A stretch of DNA of 64,000 bases from Liolophura sinensis (Eukaryota > Mollusca > Polyplacophora > Chitonida > Chitonidae): positions 14,255,338 to 14,319,337 of the forward strand of contig NC_088302.1 of NCBI RefSeq assembly GCF_032854445.1. The letters are read 5' to 3'. The position numbers and the translations under genes are program-made. Positions 49,733-61,801 of this stretch are shown in pieces. The notes under the pieces were generated by a model. It saw only the letters and a program-made list of their open reading frames with translations. It was not told the origin of the DNA and made no database searches. Position 1 is the stretch's first letter; every line of letters starts with the position of its first letter.

Positions 49733-50183
49733 TTCATCACTATAGCTAGCGCAGCGTAATGACTCAGGATAATAATAATAAACACATAACTATGCTGGAT
49801 AAACACATGACTACATTAGTTAAACACATGAATACCTTTGACAAACACATGACAATAGTTAAACAAGTAACAGCATGTACAAGTATATAGTTAATTAAAG
49901 GGTGTCGGGGGCCTCCGTGGCTCCGTTGGTTAGCGCGCTAGCCCAGCGCAATGACCCAGGAGTCTCTCACCAACGCGGTAGCTGTGAGTTCAAGTCCACC
50001 ACAATGCTAGCTTCCTGTCCGGCCGTAAGTGGGAAGGTCTGCCACCAACCTGCGGATGGTCGTGGGTTTCCCCAGGGCTCTGCCCGGTTTCCACCCACCA
50101 TAATGCTGGCCGCCGTCGTATAAGTGAAATATTCTTGAGTACGGCGTAAAACACCAATCAAATAAATAAATTCATCACTATAG
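49733..50183 (+). mobile_element. composite family-1 SINE insertion with 13-bp flanking duplication
   Basis: The duplication ttcatcactatag lies at 49733-49745 and 50171-50183. Directly after the left copy sits a short piece of SINE head (ctagcgcagcgtaatgactc, 49746-49768). Then come 21-bp tandem units (49779-49862), a spacer, and a complete SINE from about 49905 to 50170 (head tccgtggctccgttggttag, tail caatcaaataaataaa). The outer TSD therefore encloses a head fragment plus a full copy. Confidence 0.85.
49779..49862. repeat. 21-bp tandem repeat, four units
   Basis: Units resemble taaacacatgactacattag; the third positions vary. It lies between the two SINE pieces of the composite insertion. 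Confidence 0.85.
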
Positions 50184-50325
50184 TGTGCACACCTGTACAT
50201 CGTATATGTGGGAGTGAGTGAGTGATACATAGTGTGCACACCTGTAGCCTACATCATATATGTGGGAGTGAGTGAGTGAGTGATACATATTGTGCACACC
50301 TGTACATCATATATGTGGGAAATTT
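50181..50325. repeat. tandem repeat, three units of about 53-60 bp
   Basis: Each unit has tgtgcacacctgta, then acatcatatatgtggga, then gtgagtgagtgatacata. It starts at the SINE duplication and runs into a family-3 fragment (cagtaactggccagaggtag). Confidence 0.9.
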
Positions 50326-50475
50326 CGTCAGTAACTGGCCAGAGGTAGGCCTTACAGTTTACCCTGGTCATTCAGGTTTCTTCCACACATGAAACTGACT
50401 GCCATTGCATAAATGACAATTTGCTCTACATGTGTGTAAATGCTGAGCTCAATAAATTCAGAACTATTTTTTAGA
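50326..50475 (+). mobile_element. family-3 SINE-like fragment
   Basis: Contains cagtaactggccagaggtag, tcaggtttcttccacacatg and aactgactgccattgcataa. Parallels 62290-62400 and 63237-63360. Confidence 0.5.
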
Positions 50476-50765
50476 TACTACCCCTAAAAACAGCGGTGAA
50501 CAAGAAATAAATTAATAAATACATGTATATCAGTTATTAAAGTCCGAAGCTTCAAATAACGATCTAGTAAGAAAAGTTATTTGTGAACAAGGGCCTTGAA
50601 TATCTCCTTGATCTTCATGTGCTTTGCAAGTCAAGAATAAGTAGTTCACAATACTATATAGAAATTTTCTCTGCATGCCTAATCCAAAACCTTCCGGCCT
50701 CCAGTAACTGGGACCTAAGTTGTGTATAGTGTGTTGCTTATAGATTTTATAGGAGGACGTTTTCT

Positions 50766-51034
50766 ATTTTATTTATTTATTTGACTGGTGTTTTACGCCG
50801 TACTCAAGAATATTTTAATTATACGACGGCCACCAGCATTGTGTTGGGACGAAAGTGTGTAGAGCGCGGGTGAAACCCACGACTATCCGCAGATTGTTGA
50901 CAGACCTTACCAAGTATAACCGGATAGGAAGCCAGCATAAGGTGGACTTGAACCTAAAACATCCGCATTGATGAGATGCTCCAGGGTAAATGTGCCGCGC
51001 TGACGCGCTAATTACCACGGCCACGGAGGCCCCG
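50766..51034 (-). mobile_element. full-length family-1 SINE, probable 8-9-bp target-site duplication
   Basis: Minus-strand copy from head (ggggcctccgtggccgtggt) to tail. gacgtttt lies on both sides, at 50756-50763 and 51036-51043. The body is moderately diverged. Confidence 0.9.
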
Positions 51035-51642
51035 TGACGTTTTGTGGACAAACTGGTATGTAGTGATCGAGTATTACAAGGGAACAATAGTAAATTTACC
51101 TTCGCTAAATGTGACCCATTATCAACGCACAGCCTTTTAATTTTGACTGTAAGGTAAATTTTCAGCCTGATTTAACCCAATGTGCAGGTGCATTTAGTCG
51201 CTGTTCCTTCACAAACATCCAGCTGAGGACTTTCACACTGATTTCACTCAACAGCGTGTCATCAAACAGGTGTCATCTCCGTCGGCGCAAACGCAGCCTA
51301 AATTCACCCTTAGCTTGAATGTGAAAGAGCAATGCCAAGCACGAAAACCTTTACATTCTTATATTTTATTTTAATTTGTATATAGACCTTCAAATTCGGA
51401 ATACAAGGAAACGTTCAACTGCAAACATCTCAGAAATATTTATTACACGTGTGTTACATCCTCATTTATGACATTCTTAAACATACTATAAATACCAATG
51501 GTGGTCCCGAAAACCCACCATACAAAAATTATTTTCAAGTGTCTTTTTCTCCTTAGGGAAAAATATTGCAGACCACATTTAGGAATAACTTTTCGCACTC
51601 TTTCATCTCAACAGTCATTGTTATGCTTTCTCCCTCTTTAAG

Positions 51643-51731
51643 GCCCCTTGCCCTTGCAAATGGAAGAGTTACGACTGGCCCGTCTGAGGCAGAAAGCGGC
51701 CCATAGTGACATCGAAGAACACTTTACATAA
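51643..51731 (+). CDS. possible terminal exon of an unknown plus-strand gene
   Basis: A pyrimidine-rich acceptor (tttctccctctttaag) precedes an open stretch ending MEELRLARLRQKAAHSDIEEHFT and TAA (ATG at 51660, stop 51729-51731). The Glu/Arg/Lys-rich, helix-like residues stand out from the AT-rich surroundings. No upstream partner exon was found and no family is recognised; it may be chance or a retro-copied fragment. Confidence 0.22.
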
Positions 51732-52920
51732 TACAAAAAAGACTACAGTACATAGAGCAAAACCAGAGCAGCGATGACAATGGGGTAGTTGGTAAATGCT
51801 TACACCAAAACCCGGTGAAATCCAGCTTTTGGCAATTTACCTCAACTGGGGTTTTATTCAGACTATCCACGTATAATGTACTTTACTTGTGCACGTACAT
51901 GTAGACACGAAAAGGCTATCTTGCAGGTTAGCACCATTGATTAAACAGATTTGGGTAAACAGAAAATGTAATGATTGCAATTCTTTATACGTCACTGGTC
52001 TAGAACGCGTGTGCTACATTAAGGACTTTCAACGGTACAGTGTTTTCTCAGTAGAGCTCATGCAATCAGCGAAGAAATCTTGGGTTTTCGACAAAAACGT
52101 TTGTGTGGGTATGTGGGGCGGGACAGGGCGGGGTTTGGGTGTGTATCACGGGATGGGGTGATAGTTTCAAGAACTTTGATATAAGTTATCTATTTCAAGC
52201 CTAACATCTTATAATCTACTATCTGGTATTGGTCTTCATGGTTTGAGAGTAAGCCACCCAAGCCCTTCTTTCGAGGTTCGCGTAAAACACAAAACGAAAA
52301 TGATCATATTTTGCTGATCTCTACGTGCATGAAGTACTCCGGGCATATTTGTGTATCTCGCGTATCCAACTCGGACCTCGCTATTACTCCGATTATATTT
52401 TCAAATCGGACCACGGCACCCATTATTTCGTGTTGACGTCTAACTTTATAGGTGTGCTCAAGATGCTGCTTTTCTAAACCGACTTGCCCATTAGAGTTCT
52501 CTCCCCTGAACGTACATATATTCACAATTATATAGCACTATATCAGATAACATGAAATGCACCTTAGATTACCTTTCCTTTTCAGAAAATAATGTACATG
52601 AATATAAGTTGTATCGAAGTCAAATAAACATAGGGCAAGCACTATTTCACACGACTTGCAACATTACAGATTTCAACAGACTGCATTATGTGAGCACAGC
52701 TCATTAACAAATGTCTTATTTTCATTTGACCAGTCTATATGGCAGGTGACACTGCAAGAATCTGGCTTAATGTGAGAAATCTTGCTGAAATCATGGTGGA
52801 AGAACACAGCGCCAAGGGGTACTTTTTATACTACTTCAGCTGAAGGTGCTGCCTTTCACATACATCAAGAGATATCACAAACACAAAAAAACTACAACAC
52901 ACCGAGTTTGTTTCGGCCAC

Positions 52921-52926
52921 TTTATT
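52921..52926 (-). other. poly(A) signal of RPS15
   Basis: TTTATT on + reads AATAAA on the coding strand, 16 nt after the stop codon. The 3' UTR is therefore only about 30-40 nt, as usual for ribosomal protein mRNAs. Confidence 0.85.
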
Positions 52927-52941
52927 TACATGTGTAATTGT

Positions 52942-55900
52942 CTATTTGAGAGGGATGAATCTGGAGGAGTGGGTGGCTCCAATACCCGGGCGACCGTGCT
53001 TGACAGGTTTGTATGTGATGCTGAACTCTCCCAAGTAATGGCCAATCATCTCGGGCTGAAACAGCGAAACAGGGTTTTCAGTGAGAATTACAGATGCTGG
53101 GTTTTCAGTGAGAATTACAGATGCTGGGGTTTCATCGAGAATTACAGATGCTGGGTTTTCACTGAGAATTACAGATGCTGGGTTTTCACTGAGAATTACA
53201 GATGCTGGGGTTTCATCGAGAATTACAGATGCTGGGTTTTCACTGAGAATTACAGATGCTGGGTTTTCACTGACAATTTACCGATACAGGGCTTTCACTG
53301 AGAATTCACAGATACAGGGCTTTCACTGACAATTTACAGATACAGGGGCTATCACTGAGAATTACAAATGCTAGGTTTTTACTGAGAATTCAGAGATACA
53401 TGCTTTTCATGGACTATTTACAGACAGAGTTTACACTGATAACACATGCAGGAGTTTTCACTGATAATTACAGATGCAGGGGTTTTCAGAGAATTACACA
53501 TGCATTACACACTGAGAATTACTGAAGCAGTGTTTTCATGGAGAATTACAGAAACATGGTTTTCATACAGAACTGTAGTAGCATACGACGTCAAAAGTAA
53601 TCAGCTGATACTGATACAGAGGCCACTCTTGATTCATTCTCAGTTTCTCATGGCCCAGCTCATGACAACAGTGCCGCTGAGACTGATTATTATTAATTAT
53701 CAATTTCAAACAAAATGTATGGAAATTTGAAGAAAATTCTGTTAAAAAATACCAATCCTGCATGTATTTGTATTCTGCCTGAAATAATACATGTTAATGG
53801 GCCATGAGGGACCACAGTGGCCTTATACATTACTATATGGCCGTATAATGTGAAGACCTCTTTCAGGTAATACAAAGTAACACTATCGCATGAGACTTTT
53901 TTTTATGTTTTTGGTATTTAAATGATATCAGACAGCCTTGAGCTCACAAAGTCAGCCCTAAAAATTGAGAGGCTGGATTTTGAATAGGATCTAAGAACCT
54001 CACAAGGTTGTCTACTTCAGTAGTGGCTCAATTGTGTTGTCCAAGAACACATTTTCAATTTCTACATTATTCTGAAAGAATTGTGGAGGAAAAAAAAAAA
54101 CCATACAATGTCCGAAAACTTTGCATGTCATTTATAGTACTTTATTATTTGAACAGGAATTCAAGCCACAACAGCTACTCAATGCTTGTTTCTTTCAGTT
54201 CCAATACACTTCCTATCAAGTTAATAACTGATAAGTGTCCAGCAGGAATGACACAAGCTGAATTTTTTTTCTGTAAGACAGTTATCCCCCTTGATCCATG
54301 CCAAATTCCTGTTTCTTGTCACCACTGCAGGAACCAACTAATGGTTTGAGTAAAACAGTTCTTATCTGAACATACTACCTTAATTGTTCATTCATTGAAG
54401 TTAAAACACTTCATTTCAAGCAAAAAATTACATTTACGTGATTTCATGGAGATTCATACAAATTTTGATCCAGCAAATGGAAATGGGATATTTTAATCAG
54501 AAAAACAAGTTGTCACTTTGCTGTTCACTTGTGTTTGTACATTTCAAGCTTACGTGCTGATTAAAGTAAACCAGGAACAAACAAGCAAGTGCACCAATCT
54601 GTGGTCATTACCTTGATTTCCACCTGGTTGAAAGTCTTCCCATTGTAAACTCCCACCATGCTACCAATCATCTCAGGGACAATCACCATGTCCCGCAGAT
54701 GGGTCTTCACCACCTGAGGGGAAGTCAGACAAGTCACATTTACACCTGGCTGGCAGTTCACACATTTACAAGCTTTACACCATAGTATAGTAATTTATTT
54801 GACTGTTTTCTTTTGTTTAATGTTGAACTCAGGAATTTGTCATTGATGTGATAGCAGTCTAGTTTATGGGTGGAGGAAACTCAAGTCTCCAGAATTGATG
54901 CTGCACTCCACATCTAGAATATGCATCGGTTCAATTCTAATTAAATCCAATTCGGTTTGCAGGTGGAGGAAACTGACTGAAACCACACCAGCTCTAGATA
55001 TCGGACACTTCTCTCGTATGTGCATAGATCCAAGCCTGCAACCTTGTTGGTCTAGGATCTGTGGATCTAAGCCATTGGTTTCCAATAAATGGTTAGCTCG
55101 TCTTCTTATCTACTTGCTGTTGACCAGCAGTTCATTTAAAAATTCTTCTGTTGCTCTTATTTTAAATACATTTACTTCATGGTTTCAGGTGTACTAACAA
55201 ACTCTTCCCTTGTAAGTAGATGCTGGTGAGAACTGTTATCAACATTAACACTGCACAACTATAATGTGGCTGAATTACAAACTGCACATGCTCTTGCAAC
55301 TTGAATATTGTACTAAAAAAGTCACAAACTTCAACATACAATGCACATTTTAGGAGGATCCATACAGACAAGAAGCTAAATTCTGGTGATTTGCTGTCTT
55401 AGTTACCTCTGGTTTGTCAAGTGGGCCGGCCTCCTTCTTGGCTTTCCGTAAACGTTTAATCAAAGCCATGGGTTTCCTCTTCAAGCCACGTGAGAAACGG
55501 CGGCGAGCACGACAATGGAAAAGCTCCATCAACTGTTCGCTGAAATAATGAAATACAGCTTTTGTAATAGAGTCTGCATTCACATGACCAAAATGGCTTC
55601 AGTGCAGCAATATGATGTACAACATGTTACAGTACAGATGCTGAAGCAAAAGCATGTTAGAAGCCAAATATTCTTGGAGGTCTGTGTTGGTTCTGTGAAA
55701 ATTTGATTAATCCCACTGAACCTTGTATCACAAGGAGCCCAACTGGGAATCGGCAATATCAATGACTCCTGAGTTAAAACTTAATATTTCCTATGCTGCA
55801 ATGTTATATATTTTTGCTCAGGGGACGCTTGTTCCAAAAAACAATATCATGTGAAGTTGTATGCAGTTTTATCCAAAAAATACAGGCTGTAAATAACACA

Positions 55901-58205
55901 AAACATATTAACAACTAAATCACTGTTAATCTGGTCAGTGAGTTTCCAAAAATACATCTCCACACATATATATATATATATATATCACATATAAAATGTC
56001 ACAGCAATGTAGCAAATCCATTACAAATGTCAGCAGCTCAATCTACTATAGCTTACATCTGATGATGCAAGTTTTGGTCTAAGGATGGTTTATATTTCAC
56101 TAATAGGACCAATGCAAGGATCGCTGGCCCCAATATTAAAAGTTCACAGCTCATTTCTTGGTAACAAATCCCTAGTGCCATAACCTCCTTCAAAAAAATT
56201 GTTCATGCCATCAGCAACCAGTAATTCTGTAATTCTTTGAACAACGATAATAACACTCGACGATGTTAACACTTTACTGGCGTGGTGCTTTTATCTATCA
56301 TGAAACCAGGGCCTTAAAAACTTGGGAAACGGCCAGTTGATTTCTAAGTCAACTGGCCCTGCTGGCCTTTAGATTTGTGGGGTTTATTTCTACCCCTGTA
56401 CAGTGATATTTATGTCACCCCAAATCCCCCAAACTGTTTGATTTTACATACCATGTATTAACCCTTGGAGTAACTGCATATTTTCAGTCTGTGGTACTAG
56501 ATTTGACTGAGATTCTGGTGAATGTCCACAAAGCAAACCTGTCAGAATCCATTTAGACTCTGGTAGAGAATCATCATGATTATAGTGTCTGCAGAAATGT
56601 CTCATGACTTTTTTACCTAAATGTAGTTGATAAAAGTGTTAACACGAAAATGTGACCAAGATCTAAAATCAAGATCTCGTTCTTCCTTACCTGGACATGT
56701 CTAACAACTGGTCGAGGTCGACCCCCCGGTACATGTACTTCCGGAAGGCACGCCTCTTCTTCTTCTCCGCCAACTCCTGATCAGTTTCAGTGGACTGAAA
56801 CAAGCATCAATTCACACATTACATTCCAATTTCAGACCACAGTCAAGAGCTGAGATATATACTTTTCCTCACCATTCACATGTATTTATGCTTGGGGTTT
56901 AACGTCATACTTAACCACCATTCACATGTAATTTTCTTTTCCAGAAATGACTTCACCTTTACATATCTGTTCTGGCATTACACATAACGATTCTTTCTCA
57001 AAACTACAAAACTGGTCATAAAATTATCAAATTCTAAGAATAAATATAACATGTTGATTTATTTCGGTGTTTTCTTAAATTTTAAGAGGGCGCTAAAACA
57101 GAGACATGCAACATTTGTTATCACCGATTAACTTAGGGAGTTTCCCTGTCTGGGACAGCTGTACAGAATATCATTTCGACTCCTTATTGTACAGATCTAA
57201 TAATGAAGACCAAATACATACAACGGACTGTCATTCTAGCACATAGGTGCAATATGAACAACCACTAAATCGTTGTGTTTTGGGTCGCATGGTGCAAAGA
57301 AATGCCTTGTATGGACACTAGTTCATCACTGAATGGAAACTGAAAGGGCTCCAACATGGTCAATAACATACCAACATTATTTCATATTTTGCTTCAAGTT
57401 GTGCAGTATTGGCAAGATATAGGGCCTAGGAGATATACAAGTTCTTGGGAATTCCGTGTGGAGGTGCTCGCACATATACAGGAAGTTGGGGCTAGAACCC
57501 TGGTGGTACACAGCCTTTACGAACGAGCGCAGGGTGTAGTTGCGTTTCCTATCCCCAACTCCCAGCACATGTGCGAGTAACCCCACGTGGAATTCCTGAG
57601 AACTCGTATCTCTCATAGGTCGTATTAAGCTCAGGTTGATGTCCTGTGGTAGAAAGACACAAATTCATAGAGGGACCAGCTTTTTGGTTAGCCAGCATTT
57701 TTTTAAAAAGAGACAAATCCTAACCTAACGCGCCATGCGATAGCTCTCCATAACGAAACGTGAAAATAAGCGGCTTTCACGCAGTTGTGAAATATAAACG
57801 TACATACTGCATGTATGTTGTTGTTTTACAGAATACAGATCTGATCCGATTGATGCAGACTCATAATGAATATAATGAAAACATGTATAGAAAAGCTAAT
57901 ACAAAACATAACTGAAGTCTACACTGATTTTCTTTCAGGGTACGTATTCTCTGACTTTTAGCAGTACTTTGGCTAGACAATGTACACTGTCTGCTATGAA
58001 CGTGTAGATGCATACTTAGACAATCTCATGACGAGTTGCACTTTTCACAACGGTATGTATCTCTTCTTGTCTATAAGACAGACAAGTACTAATGTTTCTC
58101 TAACAAGGATCTTATTTCGACATTTTATTGTCTAAACTGTTGTCTGATCTTGTGGATTGATTCCGATTTTGACCGATTGCTGACACTAGTATGTAAACCC
58201 ACCAT
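52942..58205 (-). CDS. RPS15: ribosomal protein S15 (uS19), five exons, 151 aa
   Basis: Exons in transcript order: 58203-58205 (ATG only), 56691-56794, 55407-55539, 54612-54713 and 52942-53055 (TAG). Phases join to 151 codons plus a stop, against about 145 aa in vertebrates. RPS15 is a component of the 40S subunit head near the decoding region. Diagnostic words are [71 protein letters not shown] and [20 protein letters not shown], ending [10 protein letters not shown] first exon carrying only the initiator codon is common in ribosomal protein genes. A TOP start and short UTRs fit growth-regulated translation. Intron 1 holds a foldback element and intron 4 a 27-bp minisatellite. It stands head to head with the FERM-type gene. 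Confidence 0.98.
53072..53570. repeat. 27-bp minisatellite in RPS15 intron 4
   Basis: Units gggttttcactgagaattac plus agatgct lie in strict 27-bp register from 53072 to about 53276. Degenerate units with the same words (ttttcactga, gaattacaga) follow to about 53570. The array begins only about 16 bp from the 3' splice site of the last exon. Because 27 is a multiple of three it reads open in two frames on +, giving false proteins. Confidence 0.95.
55967..55984. repeat. short (AT)n run in RPS15 intron 2
   Basis: About nine AT dinucleotides within cacatatatatatatatata, between exons 55407-55539 and 56691-56794. Confidence 0.9.
57426..57618. mobile_element. foldback element (MITE-like) in RPS15 intron 1
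   Basis: Two 66-bp arms, 57426-57491 and 57553-57618, pair as an inverted repeat at roughly 80% by eye: ctaggagatatacaagttct against the other strand's ctatgagagatacgagttct, and both end in agttgggg. A 61-bp loop separates them. No coding capacity and no clear TSD. Confidence 0.85.
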
Positions 58206-58228
58206 GTTGACCGTACTTGCTGCGAACC

Positions 58229-58237
58229 AAAAGGAAG
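58229..58237 (-). promoter_or_regulatory. 5' TOP motif / transcription start of RPS15
   Basis: The coding strand reads CTTCCTTTT then GG, starting at C 58237. This is a terminal oligopyrimidine tract that in animals places ribosomal protein mRNAs under mTOR/LARP1 control (family knowledge). It gives a 5' UTR of 32 nt before the ATG. No TATA box is seen upstream. Confidence 0.75.
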
Positions 58238-58637
58238 TTAGAGTCCCCGGATGACCGGAAAGCGAATTATATTTCCCATGACTCCGTGCGTATCGTAGTC
58301 ATTCTCCAATATGCGGCTGTTTTGGTATAGTGGTATTTTATTTTACGTCTAATCACGTTTTACCCGTCAACAGTCGATTCGCAGAGAACAGCATTGGGAG
58401 CAGTCTGTTCATAAGGATTACGGTAGCAGAGGTTGTGTCGGACTTTTTCTAGTGCAAAGGTAAAAAGTTGTTGGGAAAGAAACAATGTAGAAAGTCTAAA
58501 AGTAGCATGCCAGTTAGTTTAAGGATCATTGAAAGCCCAGGGAAGGGCACTGTTTCCTCTGGCACTGCTGTAAATTTTTGATCGGTTGAATGACTTCGGG
58601 AGTGACAACTGACGCCACTCGTGGGGCCGTGTGAGAA
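58238..58637. promoter_or_regulatory. shared head-to-head promoter region of RPS15 and the FERM-type gene
   Basis: Only 400 bp separate the RPS15 start from the next gene's ATG on the opposite strand, and part of that must be its 5' UTR. A donor-like AAAG|GTAAAA at 58456-58463 could mark a non-coding first exon. Shared regulation is inference from the arrangement. Confidence 0.5.
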
Positions 58638-58775
58638 ATGTCATTCCGTATTTCTAAACTTCTACCAAAGTTTCTTCGAGGGGAAAAAGATAGAGGGAAG
58701 ACCCCGGAAAACACCAATGACCCCAAGAATCAAGTCCTGCTGCTAGATGACACAGAACTTACTGTGCATCTGAAG
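58638..58775 (+). CDS. first coding exon of a probable FERM-domain (band 4.1 superfamily) protein
   Basis: The ATG at 58638 opens 46 codons ending at CTG AAG|GTAATT, phase 0. A basic start (MSFRISKLLPKFLRGEKDR) is followed by a polar linker and then QVLLLDDTELTVHLK. The last piece matches the first strands of FERM F1 lobes (…V-x-LLD-x-T/S-x-x-x…) as in EPB41L4/5, FRMD and PTPN3/4 proteins, where the next residues are typically K-x-x-x-G-x-x-L. The basic start suggests EPB41L5-type members, which is weak inference. FERM proteins link membrane proteins to actin. The next exon is not in the window. Confidence 0.55.
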
Positions 58776-60330
58776 GTAATTATTGTATTTTGAGTCTCAT
58801 TTAATAACTGCATGTCTGTTGCCTGAGTGGGACACTTGTACACGTACGTTGCAGTTGTATCGTATGAGATGTTGGTGACTTTATCGCTAGGCGTTAGGTA
58901 CGACGGCCCGTGGGTCTGTGCCTAATATACGCTAGGCAACAGCATCAGATAAGCGTAGGATTATGCCCCAAGCAAGACAGCATGACTGCCTAAACCGCTC
59001 GACTGCCAGCTGTGATGCCATTGTCATCTTATCACTTGGCCTTTGTGCAATTACAGGATAGTGCCTGCACTAACTAGCACTGTGCCTAACACTGAGTGGT
59101 CGTGAATTGTTGGTGTCAAAACGTGCTTATAATAAGAGCCACTTAAAGCCTGGCCTCAAACAAATAAAATAAAGCATTAAGCATATGCAGCACTGGTGTG
59201 AAAGGAGTAAAGTAGAAAAGGTTTAAAGTGTTGCATATAACTGAAAAAGGTCTAATTATCTTGAGTTACATTCACGCTGGTGTTTTGTTTTGTCATCAAC
59301 TTTGTTTTAGTATCACAGCTATTATACTTCTTGAACATATGCTTTCACTCTGTGAACTTATTTTTGTCTTACGAAAATTCACACGAAAAGATGAGCACTA
59401 AAGTGAGTACTATAATTATTTAACAGGGTACAACTGTACTTAACATTCCTGTAGTTAAGTGTTTAAAAGTTCTAACATATAACATCTTCATATGGAATGT
59501 TGTGTACCTGTGTGAAATTGTGAGATGAAATACATGTTAAGCCTGAGCCAATCTGACTTTTCTAAACTCTGCCTTTATAGTTGTTATACTGCAGGTCAGG
59601 AAGGATTACTGCAGCTATCATGCTGATGTCACATGATTACTTTACATGTAGACATGGACAACATGAGACAAGACATAGTTTTGAGAGATGCAAACTACAT
59701 GTATATGTATGGTTACTGCATTGTCCATTTCCATATTTCTGTTTTATTCTAACAGTTTTTTTTTGTCATGTGCAAGAACAATAGCAGAAACCGCCAATGT
59801 TAGTTGTCCAGTTGTTTTAGACTTTAAAGTGTATTGTCTGATTGTTACGTGTTTGTATAGTCTTTCATCATGCTTTACATGACAAATAATTGAGGAAACC
59901 AGTCTGCTAAATGCATATACATGTGTACGTAACATTTTAGGTTGATGCTAGTCTAAAGAAATGGTCGAAAAATTTAAATAATGAAGTTTTGTGCAGGTGA
60001 ATCCTGTGCACCTCCACTGTTTAGACTGTTACGCAGGTATGTCTTTGGTATGTATACATAGTATTATGAAGTATATGTGCACACCTGTCTCTGGAAAACA
60101 GGTTTAAGAAGTCCAGGTTAAGGCTGTTATTAAGGATAGTAGGCTCTGGAATTCTGAGGTAATGTTCTAAATAAAAAGTAACATAGCACTACCTTTAATA
60201 TAATGAAACCTGTGTGTAAGACTGTACGTGCTGTTTGATTTATGCATACAGGTTTCACTGTTTACATTTATAATTTATTTACATGAAGATGTACACCTCA
60301 GATAAATTTATTTAACATATTAATTTTTTT

Positions 60331-60451
60331 ATTAATGTTGGTCAACTTTGCAACCTTTATATATATTATATAATCCTAACTTTACAGTTTTATTATTAAT
60401 GATGGTCAACTTTACAACCTTTATATATATTATATAATTCTGACTTTACAG
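60331..60451. repeat. 64-bp direct duplication
   Basis: attaatgttggtcaactttg… at 60331 and attaatgatggtcaacttta… at 60395; both copies end in gactttacag/aactttacag after a tatatatattatataat stretch. Confidence 0.9.
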
Positions 60452-61451
60452 GTACGTGTATATTGCTTAGAAAAGTTAAGAAAATCCTTATTTTTACACT
60501 ATCAGGATGTGAGTTTATCCATACACAGCACAAGTGATGTCACTCCATTGGTAATGGTGTTAGTATCTACATCAAAATACGTCCTGCTAATAAACCAAGA
60601 AATTGAATATCCACAAGGAAGATCTTGTTAGTGTTCATCCTCACCAACTTCTTAGCGGCAGCGACTAAAAGCAGTCATTATCTCTTTCTCTTTTATGTAT
60701 ATGTACGTGTAACATGTAATATTAGTTGTGAAAATATGCCAGTGGTCAAATTGAATGTTTTAATGACAGGATCAGAAAGAAATCCCCAAATCAGGTGGTT
60801 AAAGGGCTCTCACTAATCAGGAAATCTGAAAGAAAATTTAGACAGAAGTTAGAAATATTTTTCTTTAGTTTGATGAATTCACATGGTCAGATAAAACGGG
60901 GCCTGCTCTCTTTATACCAGCTCAAAGAAACATCCAAGTTACGAAATTAATTTTTGCCTGTTTTTTTACTGTTAACTAGCTTGCTGTCATTTGGAGACCT
61001 TTGTTTGAAAATAAACTCTACATGTACATTTGTGCTATTAAAGTGTACAACCTCTGCCATTATCATTCATTGTACCGTACCTGTAACTATTTTTACATCC
61101 AGTTGTTGTAGAATCAGATTTATGCTCATGATCAGCTGTCTTTTATGTTTATGTTCTAAGTAATTTTTTTTTATTGATACTCTGAGCACATAAAACTCCA
61201 CACATGAACTCATTCATCATACTCACATAGCAATATTATTATAAATACACTTTTAAGACAATGATGAGTGTATAAAAATAATTGCATTGTCTGAGAAAGG
61301 AGAGTAAAATGTAGTGTATTAATACATACTGTATGCAGATGTAATATACATGTATTAAACCTTACATACATGCACACGGATTGGTGCATATTGGCTGAAT
61401 TAATTTACTCCTTGACGCATCTGAACTAGATCTGGCAAGACACTGACTCTC

Positions 61452-61487
61452 TATTCATTTATTCATTCATTCATTCATTCATTCAGC
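61452..61487. repeat. (ATTC)n microsatellite
   Basis: Repeated attcattc units with one attt variant, just upstream of the SINE at 61546. Confidence 0.85.
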
Positions 61488-61545
61488 ATTTACGATACCA
61501 TGTATATGTAGGCTCGTATATACATGTATGTATCATACAACATGG

Positions 61546-61801
61546 GCGGGGCCTCCGTGGCTCTGGTGGTTAGAGCGCTAGCGCAGCGTAATGACCCAGG
61601 AGTCTCCCACCAATGCGGTCGCTGTGGGTTCAAGTCCAGCTCATACTGGCTTCCTCTCCGGCCGTAAGTGGGAAGGTCTGCCAGCAACCTGCGGGTGGTT
61701 GTGGGTTTCCCCCGGGCTCTGCCCGGTTTCCACCCACCATAATGCTGACTGCCGTCGTATAAGTGAAATATTTTTGAGTACGGCGTAAAACATCAATCAA
61801 A

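Larger units (their letters stand above)
48101..52918. other. intergenic region between convergent tetraspanin and RPS15 genes
   Basis: Holds SINEs and tandem repeats listed separately and one possible terminal exon at 51643-51731. Nothing else supported. Confidence 0.6.

Noticed and set aside
52846-53329. Long plus-strand readings (151 and 82 codons) with repeated YRCWVFTEN-like words
   Set aside because: They arise from the 27-bp minisatellite, whose length is a multiple of three, and from the antisense of the last RPS15 exon.
56480-56580. Possible C/D-box snoRNA in RPS15 intron 2 (ATGATGA and CTGA on the minus strand)
   Set aside because: Spacing is possible but no terminal stem or C'/D' boxes could be found; a similar C-box-like word near 57325 lacks a D box.
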